NCBI GenBank assembly: GCA_036840015.1
Contig: DAISVV010000200.1
Location: 1 to 6,082, forward strand
DNA: 6,082 nt
From: SZUA-430 sp036840015
GTDB taxonomy: Bacteria; Pseudomonadota; Alphaproteobacteria; Micropepsales; Micropepsaceae
Reading direction: 5' to 3'
Part shown: positions 1 through 5,503 of the stretch, one piece after another
How the letters are laid out: each line of letters starts with the position of its first letter
Position numbering within the stretch: the first letter of the stretch is position 1
Position numbers and translations under genes: made by a program
The notes under the pieces: model-generated
Told to the model about the DNA's origin: nothing
Databases searched by the model: none
The model's input: the letters and a program-made list of their open reading frames with translations, nothing else

Positions 1-1
1 G

Positions 2-388
2 TTCTTTGCGGAAGACCATAATCGTGAGGAAGTGGGGCGGCGTCTTGCGCTGGTCGTTGTCGAGGATGCTGAAAAACCAAAGACCGACACAATGGTGTCC
101 GGCAAGACCATCGTATTCACGGGAACGCTCGAGAAGATGACGCGTAACGAAGCCAAGGCGCGGGCGGAAGCGCTTGGGGCCAAGGTGGCAGGATCGGTGT
201 CAGCGAAGACGGACCTGGTGGTCGCCGGTCCTGGTGCGGGGTCGAAGCTGAAGGACGCGGAGAAGCACGGGGTCAAGGTCATCAGCGAGGATGAGTGGCT
301 GGCGATGATCGGCGGCTGCGGGTTTCCGCCGCGGAAACCGGCCGCATTCCGCCCAAACGTAAAGGGTTCCGCAACGCCGCCGCCTTAA
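2..388 (+). CDS. ligA: NAD-dependent DNA ligase LigA, C-terminal fragment with BRCT domain (5' end outside window)
   Basis: This is the last 128 residues of LigA, which seals nicks in duplex DNA during replication and repair using NAD+. The reading frame is already open at base 2, so the start lies upstream of the window. Residues 1-10 of the fragment (FFAEDHNREE) match the end of the helix-hairpin-helix region that precedes the BRCT domain in LigA. A linker follows, then a BRCT domain at about residues 33-104, with the hallmark start KTIVFTGTLEKMTR, a Gly-Ala-Lys turn at 59-61, and the conserved Trp99 in SEDEWLAMI. The adenylation and OB domains are missing only because of the window edge. 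After the BRCT domain comes an unusual Pro/Arg-rich tail of about 24 residues (CGFPPRKPAAF...), encoded partly by a palindrome (see separate entry). Most LigA proteins I know end soon after the BRCT Trp. Family assignment is firm; the function of the tail is unknown. Confidence 0.95.
   Translation, partial: FFAEDHNREEVGRRLALVVVEDAEKPKTDTMVSGKTIVFTGTLEKMTRNEAKARAEALGAKVAGSVSAKTDLVVAGPGAGSKLKDAEKHGVKVISEDEWLAMIGGCGFPPRKPAAFRPNVKGSATPPP
312..345. repeat. Near-perfect palindrome within the 3' end of ligA
   Basis: GGTTTCCGC at 321-329 is exactly mirrored by GCGGAAACC at 331-339 around a single central C. An outer GCGGC (312-316) can pair with GCCGC (341-345) across a small internal loop. The element starts right where the BRCT domain ends and is translated as part of the LigA tail. 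It could be a REP-like or other small palindromic repeat that extended the ORF, or a DNA or RNA structure at the end of the gene. It is not a classical terminator: no T tract follows and the next gene starts only about 80 bases on. The symmetry is directly visible; the role is inference. Confidence 0.6.
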
Positions 389-390
389 AG

Positions 391-423
391 TGTCCCCTTT
401 CAGTCCTCATGAAGGGAATGACA
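391..423 (+). promoter_or_regulatory. Possible stem-loop covering the ribosome-binding site of the ABC ATPase gene
   Basis: TGTC-CCCTT (391-399) can pair with AAGGG (412-416) and GACA (420-423) around a 3-base bulge, leaving a 12-base loop. The 3' arm contains most of the AAGGGA Shine-Dalgarno of the ATPase gene. An upstream AAAGGG (361-366) could compete for the same CCCTTT (395-400) and free the site. The pairings are visible, but they are short and could be chance in a 39-base intergenic gap; regulation is speculative. Confidence 0.25.
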
Positions 424-427
424 CCGG

Positions 428-1186
428 ATGGGCACCGAGACCTTGCCGCCGGCCCTCGAGATCCGCGGGCTCACCAAGTGCTTTGACCGGCTAGCGGTCG
501 CGGGGCTGGACCTGACTGTCCGGCGCGGCGAGTTCTACATGCTGCTTGGGCCCAATGGCGCGGGCAAGACGACGACGCTGCGCATGGTGAGTGGCCTGCT
601 GCAGGCGGACGAGGGATCGATCCACATCTTCGGTGTCGATGCGCGGCGTGACCAGGTTGCCGCCAAGCAGATCGTCGGCTGGGTCTCTGACGAGCCCATG
701 ATCTATGACAAGCTGACGCCGCTCGAGTATCTCGAGTTTGTGGCCGGGCTCTGGGGCGTCGAGCCTGACGTGGCCGAGGCGCGGGCGCTCGAGCTTGTTG
801 CGCTGCTCGGGCGTGAACACGTGCAGCATTCCCATTGTGAAGGTTTCTCGCGCGGCATGCGCCAGAAGGTGGCGCTGGCGGGTGCGCTCGTGCACGATCC
901 GCAGCTCATCATCCTCGATGAGCCACTCACGGGGCTTGATGCAGGCAGCGCGCGGCTGGTGAAGTCCGTGCTGGCTGATCGTGTGCGACGGGGCTGCACC
1001 GTCATCATGACGACCCACATCCTCGAGATCGCCGAGCGCATGGGTGACCGGATCGGCGTAATCTCGGGTGGGCGGCTTGTCGCCGAGGGTACGCTCAATG
1101 AACTGCGCGAGCGCGTCGGGCGTGGTGATTCCTGTCTTGAAGAACTGTTCCTTGCGATCGTCGAGCAGGACGCAAACGTCGCATGA
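428..1186 (+). CDS. ABC transporter ATP-binding protein (ABC-2-type exporter)
   Basis: This 252-residue nucleotide-binding subunit should sit on the cytoplasmic face of the inner membrane and power the permease encoded next. Motifs in order are an A-loop aromatic at about F19, Walker A GPNGAGKTT (41-49), a Q-loop region WVSDEPMIYDKLT (85-97), a signature segment FSRGMRQK (140-147), Walker B LIILDEP (160-166) with catalytic E165, a D-loop TGLD (168-171), and the switch H197 in TTHIL. The whole ATPase is intact and of normal length for an ABC-2/drug-export type ATPase. Two motifs differ from consensus: the usual Q-loop Gln is Asp88 and the LSGGQ signature reads FSRGM. The ATG at 428 has AAGGGA at 412-417 about 10 bases upstream. 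The stop overlaps the permease start by 4 bp (ATGA, 1183-1186), which implies translational coupling. The sequence does not reveal the substrate. Confidence 0.93.
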   Translation: MGTETLPPALEIRGLTKCFDRLAVAGLDLTVRRGEFYMLLGPNGAGKTTTLRMVSGLLQADEGSIHIFGVDARRDQVAAKQIVGWVSDEPMIYDKLTPLEYLEFVAGLWGVEPDVAEARALELVALLGREHVQHSHCEGFSRGMRQKVALAGALVHDPQLIILDEPLTGLDAGSARLVKSVLADRVRRGCTVIMTTHILEIAERMGDRIGVISGGRLVAEGTLNELRERVGRGDSCLEELFLAIVEQDANVA

Positions 1187-2724
1187 GCACGCCCGGATCG
1201 ATCGTCTGGTTCCTGCGCCACGAGACGCGGCTTGCCTGGCGCGATGTCTTCTCGGTGGTGGGCGCTGACAGGCCGGGCCGGCTGCGCGGGATCCTCATTG
1301 CGGTCGCTATCTTCCTTTCCGTCATGCATCTTGTTGCGCACTTCGTGGTCGGGCCGCTGGCCGGGCTTGCGCTCGAGGATGACCTTGCCACGCTGGTTGG
1401 CGTGTCGGCAGGCCTTGTGCTCTCGGCCTCGGCAGTCCTTTCGCAGGCCATGGAGAGCGTGACGCGGACGTTCTATACGCGCTCCGACCTTGAGCTCATT
1501 CTCAGTTCGCCGGTCCGGGCGCAGCGCCTGTTTGCCGTGCGGGTGGGTGGGATCGTCATGTCGGTCAGCCTGATGTCGCTGCTCTTTGTCGGTCCCTTCA
1601 TCAACATGCTGGCGTGGAATGGCGGGGTGCACTGGCTTGCGGCCTATGGCGTGATCCCGGCGCTTGCCATGGCTGCGACGGCGGTTGCGATCCTGCTCAC
1701 GGTGGCGCTGTTCAGGGGCATCGGTCCGAAGCGGACGCGGCTGGTCGCGCAGATTGTTGCGGCGATCGTGGGTGGCCTGTTTGCCGTCGGGCTGCAAATG
1801 GCGGCGCTGTTCTCGACGGGGACGCTTTCACGCCTTGCTTACCTCGGATCGGATGCGGTGCTTCAGCGCATGCCAGATGCTGAGAGCCTTGCGTGGCTGC
1901 CTGCACGGGCGGTGCTGGGCGACAGCGTGGCGCTGCTGGCCGTGCTGGGTCTCAGCCTTGTCTTCTTCATCTTGACGGCAGCCCTGAATGTTCCCCGCTT
2001 TGCCACCTATGCGCTGGCCGCGTCGAGCGCGCCACAGGGGCGGGTTGCGCCGGAGCGTGCCACGCGGCGCTTCCAGGTGGGGTCGGCCAGTTCGTCGTTG
2101 CGACGCAAGGAGATCCTTCTGATCCTGCGTGATCCGTGGCTGCTGTCGCAGTCGCTCATGCAGCTGCTCTATCTGCTGCCGCCAGCGGCCATGCTGTGGC
2201 ACAGCTATGCGCTCGATGGGGGCGTTGCGGTCGTGGTGGTGCCGGTGCTCGTCATGGCGGCGGGACAACTGGCGGGCGGGCTCGCGTGGCTGACGATCTG
2301 CGGTGAAGATGCGCCTGACCTGGTGCTGACCGCGCCTGTCGGGCCGCAGCGCCTCATGCGCAGCAAGCTTGAGGCGGTGGGCGTGTGCGTTGCGGTCGTC
2401 TTTGCGCCGCTGGTGGCAGGCCTTGCCTTGTATTCGCCGAGTGCTGCGGTTCTCGCGAGCGCTGGGATTGCGGCGTCGGCTGCGTCGGCGACAGCCATCC
2501 AGTTCTGGTTTCGCGCGCAGGCGCGGCGCAGCCAGTTCCGGCGCCGGCATACCTCTTCGCGGTTCGCCACGCTGTCGGAGGCCTTCGCCTCGATCATGTG
2601 GGCGGCGGCGGCCGGCCTTGCAGTGGCCGGAAGCGGGCTTGTCCTGCCCGTTGTCGGGATCGTGCTCGTGTTCCTGGCCATCGTGCGGGCGTGGAGCCCG
2701 GCGCGTGGCCGGGCAATCGCCTGA
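1183..2724 (+). CDS. ABC exporter permease, 12 predicted membrane segments, internally duplicated
   Basis: This 513-residue integral membrane protein is the transmembrane partner of the preceding ATPase; its start overlaps that gene's stop (ATGA). By eye, hydrophobic segments fall at about 36-58, 68-88, 120-142, 150-177, 188-210 and 247-269 in the first half, and 325-340, 345-372, 396-417, 420-440, 468-485 and 486-503 in the second. Each half opens with an amphipathic stretch containing E-x5-RD (E14/RD20-21 and E310/RD316-317). Each half also has a loop motif of the form [ED]LxL[ST][SA]PVxxQRL (104-116 and 379-391). The halves therefore look like a fused pair of 6-helix permeases, so one copy plus an ATPase dimer could make a complete transporter. 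Charged loops such as 441-460 (many Arg) are probably cytoplasmic. It looks like one of the poorly characterised putative ABC exporter permeases; the exact family needs a profile search. Cargo is unknown. Confidence 0.88.
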   Translation: MSTPGSIVWFLRHETRLAWRDVFSVVGADRPGRLRGILIAVAIFLSVMHLVAHFVVGPLAGLALEDDLATLVGVSAGLVLSASAVLSQAMESVTRTFYTRSDLELILSSPVRAQRLFAVRVGGIVMSVSLMSLLFVGPFINMLAWNGGVHWLAAYGVIPALAMAATAVAILLTVALFRGIGPKRTRLVAQIVAAIVGGLFAVGLQMAALFSTGTLSRLAYLGSDAVLQRMPDAESLAWLPARAVLGDSVALLAVLGLSLVFFILTAALNVPRFATYALAASSAPQGRVAPERATRRFQVGSASSSLRRKEILLILRDPWLLSQSLMQLLYLLPPAAMLWHSYALDGGVAVVVVPVLVMAAGQLAGGLAWLTICGEDAPDLVLTAPVGPQRLMRSKLEAVGVCVAVVFAPLVAGLALYSPSAAVLASAGIAASAASATAIQFWFRAQARRSQFRRRHTSSRFATLSEAFASIMWAAAAGLAVAGSGLVLPVVGIVLVFLAIVRAWSPARGRAIA

Positions 2725-2726
2725 GG

Positions 2727-3530
2727 TCAGTCCTCGGCCAGCACCAGCGCGACGCCGTGGGTTGCGGTGGCGGGGACGATCACGCAGTCACGGCGTTCTT
2801 CGTGGGGAATGCGTCCCATCGACAGCATTGCCGCGGCGGCGTCGAGTTCATTGACACGCAGGGACAGGGCCACGATGCCATCGCGCGGGGCCCCGGTGAG
2901 TGCCTTGGCGCCGAGCTTGCCTTCAATGGTGCTGCGGCTTGAGAGCGTGATCGTCGTGTTCGAAGGCTTTGCCTCGACCAGTTGCGTGCGGGCAGCGGTC
3001 TCGTCGTCGACGGCAATCATGATTTCTGCAATGCCGGTTGCCCCGCTCGGATGCAGCATCCATTCGCGACGCGCGCGGGTCAGTTCCGGGGTCAGGTGGG
3101 TGCAGACGAACTGCATCGTGCCTGGCAGGTCGAGCTTCGGCAGCATCACGTTGCGGAAGCGGACCATGTCCTGCCGGCCGTCGAGATCGAGGGGGCGGGA
3201 GAGGTCGTTCGGGTCCTCGGCGTCGATGCCGGCGGCGCGCAGGGCGGCACAGGCGCGGCCTGCATCATCGGCGCCCCAGGCCAGCCCCATGCCGCCTTCG
3301 CCACGGGTGCGCACACGCTCGGCAAGCCTGCCTTGCGCGCCTGTCGCGTCGACGATGCCCAGCAGCTCGACATAGCTGTCGGGGAACATGATGCAGTGAT
3401 TGCCGGTTCCCTTGCCTTCGTGCAGGCCGCGGGGCGTGAGGGTCAGGCCCAGCTTGCGCCAGGCGCCGGCCGCGGCCTCGAGGTCGCGGACAGCAATGAT
3501 CACATGGTCGAGGCGGTCAATCGGGGCCAT
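2727..3530 (-). CDS. VOC superfamily (glyoxalase/bleomycin-resistance fold) protein, Glyoxalase_3-like
   Basis: This 267-residue protein begins MAPIDRLDHVIIAVRDLEAA, a classic opening of a VOC module: the first beta strand with possible metal ligand H9, then the first helix. Also visible are an aromatic/Gly-rich loop, GNHCIMF (43-49) and YVELLGI (53-59), where E55 is the second expected ligand position. A second, more diverged VOC module starts near residue 165 (TGIAEIMIAVDDETAA). This two-module layout resembles the Glyoxalase_3/glyoxalase-like domain family, whose members mostly lack a proven reaction, so no substrate is proposed. The start at 3530 lies 7 bp after the aminopeptidase stop with no strong Shine-Dalgarno sequence, pointing to translational coupling in one operon. 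The stop is 2 bp from the convergent permease stop. Superfamily assignment is confident; enzymatic activity is unproven. Confidence 0.88.
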   Translation of the reverse strand: MAPIDRLDHVIIAVRDLEAAAGAWRKLGLTLTPRGLHEGKGTGNHCIMFPDSYVELLGIVDATGAQGRLAERVRTRGEGGMGLAWGADDAGRACAALRAAGIDAEDPNDLSRPLDLDGRQDMVRFRNVMLPKLDLPGTMQFVCTHLTPELTRARREWMLHPSGATGIAEIMIAVDDETAARTQLVEAKPSNTTITLSSRSTIEGKLGAKALTGAPRDGIVALSLRVNELDAAAAMLSMGRIPHEERRDCVIVPATATHGVALVLAED

Positions 3531-3537
3531 CGTGCGG

Positions 3538-5361
3538 TCAGACGGGACGCGTGGCGTCGAGCAGCCACGCCTTCGCGCTGCCGCCGAGGCCGGGGGCGAT
3601 CTTATCGCGCACGCGGGCGTGATAGTCGTTCAGCCACTTGCGCTCGGCGTCTGACAGCATGCCGGGTTCCACGAGGTTCAGGTCGATGGGGGCGAGCGTG
3701 ATGGTTTCGAATTCCATCATCTTGCGTTCGCCGCCCACGTCCTTCGGTTCCGTAACCACGATCAGGTTCTCGATCCGGATGCCGTAGTGGCCGACCTTGT
3801 AGTAGCCAGGCTCGTTCGAGATGATCATGCCGGGCTTCAGCGCGACATTCACCTGCTTCTTGGAGATGTTCTGCGGACCCTCATGGACGCTCAGGTAAGC
3901 GCCTACGCCATGGCCCGTGCCGTGGTCATAGTCGTAGCCGCCCTCCCAGAGCGACATGCGGGCGAGCGTGTCGAGCTGCACGCCTGTCGTTCCTTCAGGA
4001 AAGCGGGCGCGGGCGAGGGCAATGTGTCCCTTGAGGACGCGGGTGAAGCGGTCCTTCATCTCGGCTGTCGGCGTGCCCACGACGATGGTGCGGGTGACGT
4101 CGGTCGTGCCGTCGAGATACTGGCCGCCGGAGTCGACGAGATAGATCTCGCCCGAACGCAGCTTGCGGTTCGACTTGGACGTGACGCGGTAGTGCGGCAG
4201 GGCCGCGTTGGGGCCTGCGCCGGAGATGGAGCCGAAGCTCAGGTCCTTGAGGATGCCGGTCTCGAGGCGGAAATTCTCGAGCACGCGGCAGGCCTCGATC
4301 TCGTCCACGCCGCCCTTGGGCGCTTCGGTCGCGAGCCAGGCGAGGAACTTCGACAGGGCGATGCCATCGCGCTCGTGGGCGCGCCTTGTGCCGGCAAGCT
4401 CGGTTGCGTTCTTGCAGGCCTTGGGCAGGAGGACCGGATCATTGGCGCGCTGGATCGTGGCGCCTGCTTCCTTCAGGCGGTCGAAGAGCCAGGCAGCGGC
4501 GGTGGCCGGGTCGACCTGGACCTTGCGGCCCTTGAGGGTTTTCAGGTGGGGGCCAAGTTCGGCCGGTGGCCGCACCGTGACCTTGTTGCCCAGCCATTCG
4601 TCGAGGCCGGGGGTGAATTTCCCGCGGTCGATGAAGAGATCGACATGCGCGTCACTGCCGAGGATCGCGTAGGCGTGCGGGAAGGGCGTGTGGGGGACGT
4701 CGCTGCCGCGGATGTTGAGAAGCCAGGCAATCGACTCGGGCAGAGTCAGCATGGCGGCGTCGGCGCCGGCCTTGCGCAGGCCCTCGGCGATGCGCTCGCG
4801 CTTGGCTTCGGCGGTTTCGCCGGCGTGCTCGAGCGGGTGGGCCGAGACGGCGCCCATCGGCGGGGCAGGCTGGTCGTCCCAGACGGCGTCGAGCGGATTA
4901 TCCGTGCACGGAACAAGTGTTCCACCAGCCTTTGCGACGGCGGATTGAAGCGCCTCGACGCCTGAGGCCGTGTGCATCCACGGGTCGTAGGCGAGCTTGC
5001 CGCCCTTGGGCAGGTTGTCTGCGATCCAGTCCGGCGGCGGCTCGTCGACCAGCGAGCGGTATTCGAAGGCCTTGCCGTCGACCTGCTCGGGTGTCTGCAC
5101 GGTGTATCGTCCGTCGGTGAAGATGGCGGCCTTGTCGAGGAGGACGACGGCGGCGCCGGCCGATCCGGTGAAGCCCGTCAGCCAGGCCAGGCGTTCGGCC
5201 CGCGGGGGGACATATTCGCCCTGATATTCATCGGCGCGCGGGACGACGAAGCCGTCGAGGCCGCGGCGCTTCAGTTCGGCGCGGAGGGCAGCAAGGCGCG
5301 GGGCGCCCTGCAGGGGTGAGGTTGTCTCGGTGAAAGACTGGAACTTGGTCTGGTGCAGCAT
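3538..5361 (-). CDS. Xaa-Pro aminopeptidase (aminopeptidase P, M24B family, large three-domain form)
   Basis: This 607-residue dinuclear-metal peptidase should remove an N-terminal residue preceding proline, probably in the cytosol, as no signal peptide is seen. Two creatinase-type N-terminal domains (about 20-160 and 165-320) precede a pita-bread M24 catalytic domain (about 325-545) and a C-terminal extension holding KWLNDYHARV. The metal ligands are all present: D410 and D421 (in LVDSGGQYLDGTTDVTRT), H484 (in GTGHGVGAYLSVHEGP), E517 (in SNEPGYY) and E531 (in GIRIENL). The catalytic His390 and His493 are also in place. Length and ligand spacing match the eukaryotic XPNPEP1 type better than the shorter E. 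coli PepP (about 440 residues), so no gene symbol is assigned. The ATG at 5361 has no clear Shine-Dalgarno sequence and lies directly next to a good promoter, suggesting leaderless translation. It is the first gene of an operon with the VOC gene. Confidence 0.95.
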   Translation of the reverse strand: MLHQTKFQSFTETTSPLQGAPRLAALRAELKRRGLDGFVVPRADEYQGEYVPPRAERLAWLTGFTGSAGAAVVLLDKAAIFTDGRYTVQTPEQVDGKAFEYRSLVDEPPPDWIADNLPKGGKLAYDPWMHTASGVEALQSAVAKAGGTLVPCTDNPLDAVWDDQPAPPMGAVSAHPLEHAGETAEAKRERIAEGLRKAGADAAMLTLPESIAWLLNIRGSDVPHTPFPHAYAILGSDAHVDLFIDRGKFTPGLDEWLGNKVTVRPPAELGPHLKTLKGRKVQVDPATAAAWLFDRLKEAGATIQRANDPVLLPKACKNATELAGTRRAHERDGIALSKFLAWLATEAPKGGVDEIEACRVLENFRLETGILKDLSFGSISGAGPNAALPHYRVTSKSNRKLRSGEIYLVDSGGQYLDGTTDVTRTIVVGTPTAEMKDRFTRVLKGHIALARARFPEGTTGVQLDTLARMSLWEGGYDYDHGTGHGVGAYLSVHEGPQNISKKQVNVALKPGMIISNEPGYYKVGHYGIRIENLIVVTEPKDVGGERKMMEFETITLAPIDLNLVEPGMLSDAERKWLNDYHARVRDKIAPGLGGSAKAWLLDATRPV

Positions 5362-5369
5362 GGGGCCGG

Positions 5370-5398
5370 AGCCTAGTCGGGGGACGGGCCGGGCTCAA
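5370..5398 (-). promoter_or_regulatory. Predicted promoter of the aminopeptidase-VOC operon (possibly leaderless)
   Basis: Read on the minus strand, TTGAGC (5398-5393) is followed by a 17-base spacer and TAGGCT (5375-5370), a good match to the housekeeping sigma consensus in alphaproteobacteria. A start 6-9 bases after the -10 would fall at about 5364-5361, at or within 3 bases of the ATG at 5361. The mRNA would then have essentially no 5' leader, which agrees with the lack of a ribosome-binding site. The sequence match is visible; the transcription start is inferred. Confidence 0.6.
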
Positions 5399-5451
5399 GT
5401 GGGCGGTTGGTGCCATGAGGGCTGATCCGGGACGCCTGTGGCGGGTTCCGG

Positions 5452-5473
5452 CAGGCTTGCGGGCCTGTTATCT
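5452..5473 (+). promoter_or_regulatory. Weak candidate promoter/operator region of the PfpI-like gene
   Basis: An inverted repeat CAGGC-N6-GCCTG (5452-5467) is followed directly by TTATCT (5468-5473), a plausible -10 element. A further GCCTG at 5434-5438 could pair with the same CAGGC. No convincing -35 sits 17 bases upstream of TTATCT (GTTCCG at 5445-5450 is poor), so an activator or an alternative sigma factor may be needed if this is a promoter. The rest of the 142-base divergent gap shows no other clear signal apart from the minus-strand promoter. Confidence 0.25.
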
Positions 5474-5503
5474 GTGGCGCACCGGCGTTGCAGAGGCACC
5501 CTC

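Noticed and set aside
312..345. The ligA palindrome as an intrinsic terminator
   Set aside because: It lies inside the reading frame, about 45 bases before the stop, and is followed by GC-rich sequence with no T tract.
703..1797. A 364-codon minus-strand open frame across the ATPase/permease junction
   Set aside because: It is very rich in Arg, His and Asp, spans two clear coding genes on the other strand, and shows no domain. It is a shadow of GC-skewed codon use.
1828..2550. A 240-codon minus-strand open frame inside the permease gene
   Set aside because: Its Arg/Gln/His-rich composition and lack of hydrophobic or motif structure mark it as a shadow, while the plus strand encodes regular membrane helices.
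2721..2737. CTGAGG-TCAGT-CCTCGG hairpin as a bidirectional terminator
   Set aside because: The stem is only 6 bp with one T-G wobble, and no T-rich run follows on either strand, so a terminator call is not supported.
3787..4965. A 392-codon open frame on the + strand, antisense to the aminopeptidase gene
   Set aside because: The minus-strand frame has all metal-binding motifs of M24B peptidases. The antisense frame is Ala/Gly/Arg/Val-rich, has no recognisable domain, and is expected by chance opposite a GC-rich gene.
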